A stretch of DNA of 64,000 nt from Kiloniellaceae bacterium. GTDB lineage: Bacteria; Pseudomonadota; Alphaproteobacteria; Kiloniellales; J153. Every line of letters starts with the position of its first letter. Position 1 is the first letter of the stretch. Below, piece by piece: positions 8,034-16,792 of the stretch. The translations under genes and the position numbers were made by a program. The notes beneath the pieces are model-generated. The model ran no database searches and was not told where the DNA came from. It saw nothing but the letters and a program-made list of their open reading frames with translations. The stretch is from NCBI GenBank assembly GCA_021776115.1, contig JAJFGN010000028.1, forward strand, positions 124,001 to 188,000. Reading direction: 5' to 3'.

Positions 8034-9856
8034 GGTTCGTTGCCTTTGCCGTCCATCGCCGTGCCGGCATAGATTTCGCGTACCAGCGCGGAGCCGACGA
8101 CCTCTTCCACGGAGCCGTCGAGCACGATCTGCCCCTGGTGCAGGACGATCACCCGCGAGCTGATCTCACGGACGAAGTCGAGGTCGTGCTCGACCAACAA
8201 AATGCTCAGGCGCTCACGCTCGGTCAGCGAGGTCAAGATCGCGCCAATCCGCTCGCGCTCGATCCGAGTCAGACCCGCGGTCGGCTCGTCGAGAAGCACG
8301 ATACGCGGCTCCAACGCCAACACCATGGCAAGTTCCAGGGCCTGTTTCTGGCCGTGAGCCAGATGACGCGCCTCAGTGTCGAGGCTCTGTGCCAGACCGG
8401 TCTCCTCGACGATGCGCAGCGCCGCCTCCGGCAGCTCGAGGGCGGTATCGCTGGTCCAGAGTGAAGGCGGTTCCAGGCGGTAGCGAGAGACCCGCAGGCA
8501 CTCGGCGACGGTCAGCGTGGCGAAAACATTGGCGGTCTGGAACTTGCGTCCGATGCCAAGCGCCACGCAGCGGTCCGGCGGCCAGCGGCCCAGCTCCCTG
8601 CCGAACACCGTAATGTCGCCGCCGGAGCGTTCGTAGCCATCGGCGAGGCAACGGATCAGCGTCGTCTTGCCGGCGCCGTTGGGTCCGACCAGACTCAAGA
8701 GCTCGCCTTCGTTGGCGACGAAGTCGATACCCTGGAGGACCTGAAGGCTACCGAAATGCCGATGCACACCGCTAACCGCGAGAGGCTTTTCCACGCCGCG
8801 CCTGACCTCGCGGACCGGGGCCCGCTCAAGCGCCGGCGTCTCGGCCGCGCGCTTCGCGCCCGGAACCAGCCGGCGCCAAAGTTTGGTCACCTCCGGCATC
8901 AGGCCCTGGGGCAGCGCCACGATGACCACGACGAAGAGGATGCCGACCAGAAGCTTCCAATAGAACGGCAGGCTGCCAGAGAGGTAGGAACTGGTCACAT
9001 CTATGAAGATCGCGCCGATCACAGGACCGATCAGCGTACCGCGGCCACCGAGCGCCACCCAGATCAACAATTCGGTGCCGAGCAGGAAGCCGGTCAACTC
9101 GGGCGCGACCACGTTGGTGAAGGCGGCGTAACCAAAGCCCGCGACCGCACCGATCGCGCCGGCGGCGACAAAAAGCAGTATCTTAATGCGCGATACCGGA
9201 ATGCCTAGGTAGGCGCAGCGAGTTTCGTTCTCCCGGATGGCGACCAGGACCCGTCCCATGTCGCTGCGCACGAAGAGCCAGGCGAGGGCCGTGACCACCA
9301 CCAGGAAGGCGCCGGCAATCCAAAACCAGGTCTCGATCGTCCAGTAGTAGGTGGGAAAGCCGGAGAGCCCGCTGCTGGAGCCGGTCGTGCGGCCGCCGGC
9401 GAAAACCACCTGGGTCACGACGATCGGCAGCGCCAGCGTGACGATGGAACCGTAAAGCGGCGAGGCCCCATGATAGAAGGCGAGCCAGCCGGCCAACCCG
9501 GCCACCGCCATGGCGGCCAGAACCCCGAGCGCGAGAGCAAGGATAGCCCAGCCGGCACCGAAGCCCCAATGAGTGAACACCAAGGCACAAGCATAGGCAC
9601 CAATACCGAAGAAGGCGGACTGCCCGAAGGTGAGGATACCGGTGTATCCCCACAGTAGATCGACGGTCAATGCGAGAGCGGCCAGCAGCAGCGCGCGGAT
9701 CAGGATGTTGACGGTGTAAATGTCCAAGAAGAATGGCGCCACACCGAGGACCACGAGCGCGGCCGCACTGACCTTAAGCACGGTTCCGAGGTCCGAGCGC
9801 TGCCGCGCGGCCGAGGGTTGCCCCTTGGCGGGACCGTTTTGCGCCTGCTCAACCAC
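8030..9856 (-). CDS. LivM-LivG fusion: ABC permease plus ATP-binding protein
   Basis: 608 aa. Residues ~20-330 are a LivM-type permease with about nine hydrophobic segments and the coupling region RENETRCAYLGIP. A ~30-residue basic linker leads to a LivG-type ATPase from ~residue 355 with Walker A GPNGAGKTT, a degenerate signature (LAHGQKQALE) and Walker B IVLLDEPTAGL. It overlaps LivH by 8 bp and LivF by ATGA. Such fusions fix permease:ATPase stoichiometry and recur in this class. The second amide transporter in the window (13148-16540) keeps the two as separate genes. Confidence 0.92.
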   Translation of the reverse strand: MVEQAQNGPAKGQPSAARQRSDLGTVLKVSAAALVVLGVAPFFLDIYTVNILIRALLLAALALTVDLLWGYTGILTFGQSAFFGIGAYACALVFTHWGFGAGWAILALALGVLAAMAVAGLAGWLAFYHGASPLYGSIVTLALPIVVTQVVFAGGRTTGSSSGLSGFPTYYWTIETWFWIAGAFLVVVTALAWLFVRSDMGRVLVAIRENETRCAYLGIPVSRIKILLFVAAGAIGAVAGFGYAAFTNVVAPELTGFLLGTELLIWVALGGRGTLIGPVIGAIFIDVTSSYLSGSLPFYWKLLVGILFVVVIVALPQGLMPEVTKLWRRLVPGAKRAAETPALERAPVREVRRGVEKPLAVSGVHRHFGSLQVLQGIDFVANEGELLSLVGPNGAGKTTLIRCLADGYERSGGDITVFGRELGRWPPDRCVALGIGRKFQTANVFATLTVAECLRVSRYRLEPPSLWTSDTALELPEAALRIVEETGLAQSLDTEARHLAHGQKQALELAMVLALEPRIVLLDEPTAGLTRIERERIGAILTSLTERERLSILLVEHDLDFVREISSRVIVLHQGQIVLDGSVEEVVGSALVREIYAGTAMDGKGNEP

Positions 9857-10685
9857 TGAACAGTCCCTGTGGACGGAGGCGTAGGATCACTGCGGCCAAA
9901 ACCACGATGGTCAAACCGCCGAGGATCGCGCTGACGTAGGTGCTGACCACGACCTGGGCACCGCCGAGAATCAGCGAGGCAACCATCAAGCCGGGTATGG
10001 ATATGCCTGAAACCAGAACCAGCATGAAAGAGTTGACCAACCAGGGCAGGCCAAGATTCGGGTCGACCGAAATAAGCGGCGTGACCAAAGCGCCCGCCAT
10101 GCTGGCGAGCGCCGCGCCGAGGCCGAATGTAGTTAGGCGAACCCGAGTGCTATCGATACCCAGACCGCGCGCCAGATCCTCGTTCATGATCACGGCGCGC
10201 GCGTTCAGCCCGAAACGCGTGAAGTAGAGCAGCGCCGTGAGTGCCACCGCCAAGAGAGCAGCCAGGGCGACCAGCACGAGCCGGTAGGTCGAATAGGACT
10301 GGCCGAGAAACTCGATCGCGCCCGAGATCGGGCTTTGCACGAACTGAACCTCGCGCCCGAAGACGATGGTGATGACCTGACCAATGATTATGCCCAGGCC
10401 CCAGGTCGCCAGGATTGCGTCCAGTGGCCGGGTATAGAGCGGCCGGACGATCGTGCGTTCGACAATCAGTCCCAGCACAAACCCGACCAGGGCCGCGAAA
10501 GGAACCGCCAACCAGGGATTCCAGCCCAGTTGAGTGGTGACAAAGGCGGCGTACCCGCCGATAGTAAGGAAGGCGCCATGGGCGAAGTTAATCAACTTCA
10601 TGACGCCCAGGATGATCATCAAGCCGCTTGCGACGGCGAACAGTATTGCCGCAGTTGTCAAAATATCGAGGAGCAGACCGCCCAA
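9849..10685 (-). CDS. LivH-type ABC permease
   Basis: 278 aa inner-membrane permease with about eight hydrophobic segments and the family motif MKLINFAHGAFLTIGGY near the N-terminus. The start is a TTG at 10685 with GGGAG about 10 nt upstream; a short truncation to a later start is possible. It follows the binding-protein gene after a 90-bp gap that contains a strong stem-loop. Confidence 0.88.
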   Translation of the reverse strand: MGGLLLDILTTAAILFAVASGLMIILGVMKLINFAHGAFLTIGGYAAFVTTQLGWNPWLAVPFAALVGFVLGLIVERTIVRPLYTRPLDAILATWGLGIIIGQVITIVFGREVQFVQSPISGAIEFLGQSYSTYRLVLVALAALLAVALTALLYFTRFGLNARAVIMNEDLARGLGIDSTRVRLTTFGLGAALASMAGALVTPLISVDPNLGLPWLVNSFMLVLVSGISIPGLMVASLILGGAQVVVSTYVSAILGGLTIVVLAAVILRLRPQGLFSG

Positions 10686-10719
10686 GGACCCAGATCTCCC
10701 GGCTTATTCGGCGTGAAAG

Positions 10720-10763
10720 TTCGGCCGGTCGCGCGCCCTTTTGCGACGACGAGACCGGCCGAA
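10720..10763 (-). terminator. Long stem-loop between binding protein and LivH (attenuator or mRNA-stabilising hairpin)
   Basis: Perfect 11-bp arms, TTCGGCCGGTC (10720-10730 on plus) and GACCGGCCGAA (10753-10763), with a ~22-nt loop. No clear U-run follows in the direction of transcription, so partial termination or 3'-end protection of the binding-protein message is likelier than full termination. Confidence 0.55.
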
Positions 10764-10775
10764 GACAGTTCCAGT

Positions 10776-11942
10776 TTACAGGTTAGGGCATTGCTCGCCC
10801 GGATCGACATCCTTGAAGCTGCTGATCAACCTGATGCCGCCATCCGCCTGGACTTGAGCGAGATACATGGTCAGCGGCGCGTGGCGTTGCTTGTTCATCT
10901 GGATCTTACCGCGCGGCCCCATGAAAGCGACATCGTCGAGCGCGTCGATCACCGCCTGGGAGTCAGTCGTGCCGGCCTTCTCGACCGCGAGCTTGTAGAG
11001 ATAGACGCCCTCGTACTGCGGCACCGAAAGGTCGTTCGGCGTCTTCAGATCGTCGCCGAAGTGGGCCTTCATGTTCCTCAGGAACGCCTGATTTTCCTGG
11101 CTTGGGATATCGGTGATGTAGGATGCGGAAATGTAAATGCCCGCGGCATCGGCACCCATATTCCGGGCCGTACCTTCGTCAACCGCGAGGTTTCCGTAGG
11201 GAATGTCGACACCCGCCGCGCGCAGCTGCTTGGTGAGCGTCACGTTCGGCGCGCCACCGGCGGTCGAGGTGATCAAGGCATCGGCCCCAGAAGACTTTAG
11301 CTTGCTGATAATCGCGGTCCAGTCGGTGCCGTCCATGGGCAGGTACTCATCGCCCAGAACCTTGCCGCCCTTCTGGGCGATATAGTCGGCCGTGAACTCG
11401 AGCATGCCGCGGCCAAAGGCGTAGTCACTGCCGACCAGAAAGAAGGTCTTGGCTCCCTCGGCGCTCATGAAATGGTCGACGATCGGGGCGACCTGCTGCT
11501 CCGGCACCCAAGCGTTGACGTAGAGCCAGGGGCTGCAGGAGCGGCCCTCGTAGAACGAGGTATAGATGAACGGCACACGGCCACGATTGACGATCGGTAG
11601 GCCCGCGTTGCGCGCGGCGCTGGTTTCCATCGAGATCAGCACGTCGACCTTCTTTTGGAACACCAAGGAATCGAAGGCCTTCTGCGCACCTTGGGCGCCG
11701 CTGCCGTCATCGGCGACGACCAGCTCGATCTGGCGGCCGAGTACGCCGCCGGCCTTGTTGATCTCTGCGGCCGCGAGTTCGGCGGCCTGAACCACCGAGG
11801 GTGCGACCACGCTGTTGGCGCCGCTCAAACCGACCGGAATGCCGATCTTGATGGTCTCGGCCGCCATGGCGCCGCCGCCGAGCCCGAGGACTGTTGCGAC
11901 CGCAAGTGCGCCCGCCAAGTTAGCAGTACGTGTCTTTGTCAT
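10776..11942 (-). CDS. Periplasmic amide/urea-type substrate-binding protein (Liv/Urt/AmiC fold)
   Basis: 388 aa with a Sec signal peptide (MTKTRTANLAGALAVATV..., predicted cleavage after GGGAMA-A). The mature part is a type-I periplasmic binding protein (TIKIGIPVGLSGANS... NKAGGVLGRQIELVVADD). ATG 11942 has GGGAGGGAG upstream. It is first in the operon leading to LivH, LivM-LivG, LivF, DUF1028, the small AtzG-like protein, amidase and nitrilase. The hydrolases suggest amides or carbamoyl compounds rather than amino acids as cargo. Confidence 0.88.
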   Translation of the reverse strand: MTKTRTANLAGALAVATVLGLGGGAMAAETIKIGIPVGLSGANSVVAPSVVQAAELAAAEINKAGGVLGRQIELVVADDGSGAQGAQKAFDSLVFQKKVDVLISMETSAARNAGLPIVNRGRVPFIYTSFYEGRSCSPWLYVNAWVPEQQVAPIVDHFMSAEGAKTFFLVGSDYAFGRGMLEFTADYIAQKGGKVLGDEYLPMDGTDWTAIISKLKSSGADALITSTAGGAPNVTLTKQLRAAGVDIPYGNLAVDEGTARNMGADAAGIYISASYITDIPSQENQAFLRNMKAHFGDDLKTPNDLSVPQYEGVYLYKLAVEKAGTTDSQAVIDALDDVAFMGPRGKIQMNKQRHAPLTMYLAQVQADGGIRLISSFKDVDPGEQCPNL

Positions 11943-12079
11943 GGGATCTCCCTCCCGTTAAACAGAACGATTAATGCGCCGTGGTTCGGCGCCGGATTGG
12001 GCTCGTGGATCGCGATAGGCCACGATCCCCGGGTGCCTGCTTGCCCAGGTAAATGCCGGGGACACTTCTACTTCCCTGC

Positions 12080-13093
12080 TCAGGCGAGATACTTTTTCGA
12101 AATAGCCGCGCCTATTGTGTACTTCGGATCAACGAAGTTGCCGAGCCGGACTTTGCCGCATTGGCTTAGCATCATGTATGCATCCCACCGGTCGTATCCG
12201 AACTCCGCCTCCATCCAATAGATCAATTCGCGGTAGGCAATTCTCGTCGCATCCTCCAGAGGCCGCGAACTGCCGATCGCCATGATGAAGTCATCCGCTT
12301 CGAGGCGCGGCCACTCAATCGTCCAGCCCTTTATAAGGTCCACGGTAATGGTCGTAGTTGTCGGAAACTCCACCGCCACTCCGCAGACTTCGCCGTCACC
12401 CTGGCACGCGTGAGCGTCGCCGATGAAGATCCGGGCACCGGGCGTCCGCACTGGTAAATAGGTCACCGTGCCGGGACCCATGTCCGGCAGGTCCATGTTT
12501 CCGCCATGATTATCGGGCGTCAAGGAGTTGATTGAATCGATTTCGGGCGAGCAGCTCAAAGTGCCGATGTGCGGCCGGTAGGGCAGAGTCACCCGATCGC
12601 TCCAATAGACGTTCTCTTCATCGACGCGAATTTTGCGGACCTTTTCTGGCAGCGGCTCGTTCAGGGTCGCCGTATAATAGGTTCCGGTCAGGGCGCCGAA
12701 CTCCTTGATCATGCAGCAAGTGCCACGCGGTTGCGGGCCGCGCGGTGCCATGGATTCAATATGAATGGCAACAGTGTCACCGTGCTCCGCGCCTTCGACC
12801 ATGATCGGCCCGCATTGTGGATTGAGGAATGGCATTTTCAGCAGCTCGGAAGGCTTATCGTCCTCGGACTTGATCACGCCCTCGAAAGCGTCATGTGTCT
12901 CGACCACGACACGGTCACCGGGCTTGATATGCAGAACCGGATCCGAATAGGGACCTATGGTGTACTGAAAGGTGCCTTGATCCTCGATCGTCAGTTGATG
13001 CGTTGCGCCACCTCCACCGCCCCCGACACCGCGTTTGCACATGATTGACTCCGAAACCCAGTCGTTCGGATACTGCCGCATCACAAGTTCCAT
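12080..13093 (-). CDS. fmdA: Formamidase/acetamidase (FmdA/AmdA family)
   Basis: 337 aa. It matches the FmdA_AmdA family: HIKPGDRVVVETHDAFEG, HGDTVAIHIESM, NHGGNMDLPDMGPGT and GDAHACQGDGEVCG. The enzyme releases ammonia from formamide or acetamide. ATG 13093 is preceded by AGGAGG with ideal spacing. The N-terminus carries an odd run of six glycines (GVGGGGGGATH). It closes the operon that begins with the 512-aa binding protein, the arrangement known for fmd-type short-chain-amide systems (FmdDEF transporter). Confidence 0.88.
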   Translation of the reverse strand: MELVMRQYPNDWVSESIMCKRGVGGGGGGATHQLTIEDQGTFQYTIGPYSDPVLHIKPGDRVVVETHDAFEGVIKSEDDKPSELLKMPFLNPQCGPIMVEGAEHGDTVAIHIESMAPRGPQPRGTCCMIKEFGALTGTYYTATLNEPLPEKVRKIRVDEENVYWSDRVTLPYRPHIGTLSCSPEIDSINSLTPDNHGGNMDLPDMGPGTVTYLPVRTPGARIFIGDAHACQGDGEVCGVAVEFPTTTTITVDLIKGWTIEWPRLEADDFIMAIGSSRPLEDATRIAYRELIYWMEAEFGYDRWDAYMMLSQCGKVRLGNFVDPKYTIGAAISKKYLA

Positions 13094-13147
13094 GGTGGCC
13101 TCCTGTTTGGCTTATTCAAATTTCTCGGCTCGCTCGCCGTGCTTCTC

Positions 13148-13852
13148 CTAAACAACGACATGTGTAGCCAGGATCATCTCGTCTTTTAAATCTTCTCCGC
13201 TTAACTCGCTTGTCACCTGCCCCTTGTCCATCGCGTAGGCGCGGTGCGCGGCGGTCTGCATGAGACCGATGTTCTGTTCGACCAGAAGAACTGAAATGCT
13301 GCGGGTCTTACTCAAGTCGACTAGAAACGCGCCGATCTCTTCCACGATACTGGGCTGCACTCCGTCGCTCGGTTCATCGAGCAGCAGGAGCGCAGGCTCG
13401 CAAATAAGGGCCCGGGCAATCGCCAGCATCGCTTGCTGTCCACCACTGAGCGTACCCCCGCGCTGGCTGAGGCGCTCCTTCAGAAAAGGGAAGTAGCCAA
13501 AGACCAAATCGAAGTTGGGCACGGGCTGGGCGTCGTTTATAAAACTTCCCATGCGCAGGTTTTCCTGCACCGTAAGATGCGGGAAAATGCCCCGACCCTG
13601 CGGAGCGTAGGCGATTCCCCGGCGCGCGCGCCGGTCCGCGCTTTCCCCGGATATATCCATGCCATTGAAAGTTATGCGCCCTTCGCGCAGCGGCAGAAGT
13701 CCGATCAAGGTGCGCATGAGCGTGGTCTTGCCAACGCCATTGCGACCGACAACCGCCACGATCTCACCGGGCTCGACCTCAATGCTGACGCCTCGTAGAA
13801 CGTTGGCGGTTTTATAGCCCGCGATAATCTTGGAGGTGGATAGGATTGCCAT
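13148..13852 (-). CDS. LivF/UrtE-type ABC ATP-binding protein
   Basis: 234 aa. Walker A GRNGVGKTT, signature LSGGQQAMLAIARAL, Walker B LLLLDEPSDGV with GVQPSIVEEIG, diagnostic of the UrtE/LivF group. ATG 13852 lies 8 bp past the LivG stop; 21 further codons are open upstream, but they run into livG and the family begins near MAILS. Second ATPase of the AmiCR-linked amide transporter. Confidence 0.9.
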   Translation of the reverse strand: MAILSTSKIIAGYKTANVLRGVSIEVEPGEIVAVVGRNGVGKTTLMRTLIGLLPLREGRITFNGMDISGESADRRARRGIAYAPQGRGIFPHLTVQENLRMGSFINDAQPVPNFDLVFGYFPFLKERLSQRGGTLSGGQQAMLAIARALICEPALLLLDEPSDGVQPSIVEEIGAFLVDLSKTRSISVLLVEQNIGLMQTAAHRAYAMDKGQVTSELSGEDLKDEMILATHVVV

Positions 13853-13859
13853 GGATCGC

Positions 13860-14585
13860 CTAGGCCCTTCCCAGGTAGATGCTCTTGACCTGCTCGCTAG
13901 AAGTGATTTCGGCAACCGTCCCCTCGGCGAAGATCTGTCCCTGGTGCAGCACAGTCACGGTCTGAGCGACTTCCTTGACGAAGGCCATGTCGTGTTCGAC
14001 GACGACGATGGTCAAGCCGGTCGAGTTCAGGTGCTTCAGAACCGCGGCTGTTCGCGAGGTTTCATCGGACGCCAACCCGGCGGTCGGCTCGTCCAACAGA
14101 ACTAGGATGGGGTGAGCCGCCAGTACCATTGCGATCTCCAGCCACTGAAGCTGGTTGTGAGAAAGTTCCGCTGCCCTGGTCTCATCTTTCGGGTCGAGAC
14201 CGAAAACTTCCAACGCGTACGCAAAACGCGCCGCGCCGGCTTCACTGCCGGCGGACTTTACCGGCGCGCGCGGAATGGCCAAGTTCTCGCGCACGCTTAG
14301 CTCGTGGAAGGCCCGGTTGGTCTGAAACGTGAGGCCGACCCCCAGCTTGACCCGCCGGAACGCCTGCATTCGAGTCACTTCGCGGCCGGCGATGAAGATC
14401 TGACCGCTATCCGCGCCCTGGATTCCGCAAAGCATCGAAAACAGGGTCGATTTGCCGGCCCCATTCGGCCCTATCATGCAGCGCAACTCACCGACGCGAA
14501 CCTTGAAGTTGATGTTCTCCGCCGCAGTCACACCACCGAAACGCTTGTTCAGCGAACATGTCTCAAGAATGATAGGAGTTTCCAT
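13860..14585 (-). CDS. LivG/UrtD-type ABC ATP-binding protein
   Basis: 241 aa. Walker A GPNGAGKST, a diverged signature LSHNQLQWLEIAMVL and Walker B ILVLLDEPTAGL; the C-terminus ends with the Liv-type SIYLGRA. The LSHNQ signature is typical of UrtD-like ATPases. It lies between the LivM permease gene (15-bp gap) and LivF (7-bp gap). Confidence 0.9.
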   Translation of the reverse strand: METPIILETCSLNKRFGGVTAAENINFKVRVGELRCMIGPNGAGKSTLFSMLCGIQGADSGQIFIAGREVTRMQAFRRVKLGVGLTFQTNRAFHELSVRENLAIPRAPVKSAGSEAGAARFAYALEVFGLDPKDETRAAELSHNQLQWLEIAMVLAAHPILVLLDEPTAGLASDETSRTAAVLKHLNSTGLTIVVVEHDMAFVKEVAQTVTVLHQGQIFAEGTVAEITSSEQVKSIYLGRA

Positions 14586-14600
14586 GCCCGGCGCGCCTTC

Positions 14601-15641
14601 TCAGGTTTCCGCCCGGGTGCGCCGTGGCATCCTTCGGCCGATCGTTTCGGCTAGCATCACGACAATACCTCGCGGGAAGAACATCATTGTGACCACCAAC
14701 AACGCGCCGATTATGACCATCGCGTATTGGTTGCCTTGCGACGACAAGGTGTAGGTCAGCCAATTTAGTACGAGCGTCGAAATCACAACTGCCAGAAGGC
14801 TGGTCCGACCGCCGACCGCCGTCCAGACGACTGGCAGCGCCGCCTGCAGCAGGCCGACCTGACTGGGCGTAATATAGTTGCCCCATTGGACATAAAGCAG
14901 CCCGCTGAGCCCGGCCAACATCGCGGACAAAACAAATATCGCGGCCTGCCGCGCTCGAATATCGTAGCCGAGCAATTCTGCGCGTAGTTCGTCCTCGCGG
15001 ATGGCGATGGTCACCTGACCGAACCTGGAATTCATCAACATCCGGAGGCCGAAATAGCAGGCAATGACGATCACGAGGCAAAAATAGTAGAAGGCGTAAC
15101 CCTCGAAAACCAAACCGCCCAACTGAAACCACGGTATTCCCGTCATACCGTTGTAGCCGCCGAGGAGAACCGAGCCGACGCGCCATTGATAACCCGCGGT
15201 CTGGCCGAGAAAGGTCTCAAGCAACAAGGTAAATACCAGCGTTAGAATCGGGATGATCCATTTCTGTACGCGGGCATAGAAAACGAAATAGCCAAAAATC
15301 GCTGCGACGAGACCGCATCCGACAAGCCCGCCGATCATCCCTGTAATGGGGCCCAGGGGGTTTCCCGGCATATTCCCCGCGATAATGCCGTAAAGGTAGC
15401 CGGCGATACCGAAGTATGCGACATGCCCGAAACTCAGAACCCCGCAGTATCCCCATAACAGCGCCATGCCCAAGCCCAGGGGAACGTTGAGCAAATAGAA
15501 GGCTACGTTGGACGCCCGAAACGAGGACACCTGAGTCGGGTAAAAGAAAAGCAGCACAATGGCGACCGCGAGGCCGATCCAGAACCACCGCGTGTGGCCA
15601 ATGTCGGCCTCACCGCCAATCAGGTGTACGATCGATTTCAT
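14601..15641 (-). CDS. LivM/UrtC-type ABC permease
   Basis: 346 aa with about ten hydrophobic segments and the LivM motif VLSFGHVAYFGIAGYLYG, plus the coupling segment REDELRAELLGYDIRARQ. The ATG at 15641 overlaps the LivH stop as ATGA and is chosen over a TTG two codons upstream. Confidence 0.88.
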   Translation of the reverse strand: MKSIVHLIGGEADIGHTRWFWIGLAVAIVLLFFYPTQVSSFRASNVAFYLLNVPLGLGMALLWGYCGVLSFGHVAYFGIAGYLYGIIAGNMPGNPLGPITGMIGGLVGCGLVAAIFGYFVFYARVQKWIIPILTLVFTLLLETFLGQTAGYQWRVGSVLLGGYNGMTGIPWFQLGGLVFEGYAFYYFCLVIVIACYFGLRMLMNSRFGQVTIAIREDELRAELLGYDIRARQAAIFVLSAMLAGLSGLLYVQWGNYITPSQVGLLQAALPVVWTAVGGRTSLLAVVISTLVLNWLTYTLSSQGNQYAMVIIGALLVVTMMFFPRGIVVMLAETIGRRMPRRTRAET

Positions 15642-16540
15642 CGCCAACCGCCCTGAGCCCGGCGGTCCAGGTATTTTTGCAGTTGTGCAGATATGCCGTT
15701 CGGCATGATACGAATGATAAAGAGAGCCGCCACCAACAGCGCAACGCTCCCGGAGAACGCGCCCAAGGCCATGCCAATGGGAGTCTTCACGGCAGCCAGG
15801 AGCACACTGCTGCCGATCGCGCCGCCGATCACGTTGGTGGCACCACCGACCACTACGGTAATGAAGGCCGGGGCCACGAACTGCTGCCCCATGAAAGGGG
15901 CGATCGTGGCCGTCGGCGCCAGCAAAGCTCCGCTCAAGCCGGCGAGTCCGGCTCCAAAGCTAAAGGTCAATGTATAAATCCGGCTGGTCGGCACACCGAG
16001 ACTCTTGGCCATCTCGGCGTTCTGCATCGTTGCTTTGGCCTGCAGCCCGTATGTTGTCCGGCTGTAGACAATCCAAAGGGCCAAAACTAGCAGCGCACAA
16101 GCCAACATTAAGATCAGCCAGTACACGGAATAGGAGAATACGCCGTAGGAAAACGAACCTCCGGGGATTTTGATCGACGGCATGAATGGCCCGAAGAAAA
16201 GTAACGCTCCCTGACCGAGGACCAAACTAATGCCCCAAGTCACGACCAGAGCGCCCAGTTCCCGTCCATAAAACCTTCGCACGATCACCAACTCCAACAC
16301 GGCCCCAAACGCGGCAACAAAGAAAAAACTTACGATCACCGCGATCGGAAAAGGAAGTCCGGCATGATGCGTGATGGTCGCCACGTAAGCGCCCATCATC
16401 ATTAACTCGCCATGCGCCAAATTGATGATGTTCATCATGCCGAGAATGATGATGAGGCCGACGGCCGCCAGGAATAGGAACGAGGCCGTCGCTCCCAGTT
16501 GGTAAAGCAGGCTGAGTGCCAGCGGCAATGACTCCGTCAC
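15638..16540 (-). CDS. LivH/UrtB-type ABC permease
   Basis: 300 aa with multiple hydrophobic segments and the motif NIINLAHGELMMMGAY. The GTG at 16540 is favoured because GGAGGGG lies just upstream; another GTG four codons earlier has no ribosome site. It follows the binding-protein gene after a 250-bp gap that contains a stem-loop, and is coupled to LivM by ATGA. Confidence 0.86.
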   Translation of the reverse strand: MTESLPLALSLLYQLGATASFLFLAAVGLIIILGMMNIINLAHGELMMMGAYVATITHHAGLPFPIAVIVSFFFVAAFGAVLELVIVRRFYGRELGALVVTWGISLVLGQGALLFFGPFMPSIKIPGGSFSYGVFSYSVYWLILMLACALLVLALWIVYSRTTYGLQAKATMQNAEMAKSLGVPTSRIYTLTFSFGAGLAGLSGALLAPTATIAPFMGQQFVAPAFITVVVGGATNVIGGAIGSSVLLAAVKTPIGMALGAFSGSVALLVAALFIIRIMPNGISAQLQKYLDRRAQGGWR

Positions 16541-16743
16541 AAACCCCTCCACCTACTTGCGGAGGCGCACGCCGATCTCACAACGTTACCGGCTGCCCAG
16601 AGAAGTCGTTGCTGGAATTGGTGAAAATCAGATCTCATGAGGCCGTCCCCTGCCCGCCCTTGTATGGGGCTACAATCGAAAGCACCGCGCCCGCATGCGC
16701 CAACACGATTCACATGAGCATCCGGGTAAACCGGAGGTCCGAA

Positions 16744-16778
16744 TTGTTCCGGCCGAACCACGAGTCCGACCGGAACAA
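16744..16778 (-). terminator. Stem-loop between binding protein and LivH
   Basis: Arms TTGTTCCGG (16744-16752 on plus) and CCGGAACAA (16770-16778), 9 bp perfect, loop ~17 nt, starting 15 bp after the binding-protein stop. No U-run is seen. It is probably a 3'-end stabiliser or weak attenuator that lets the binding protein be made in excess. The rest of the 250-bp gap shows nothing recognisable. Confidence 0.5.
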
Positions 16779-16792
16779 CGTCTGGACCATAT

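Noticed and set aside
11943-12079. A second ANTAR-type leader terminator before the first amide operon
   Set aside because: A CGTGG/CCACG stem can be drawn, but there is no T-run and no A1/G4 hexaloop hairpin.
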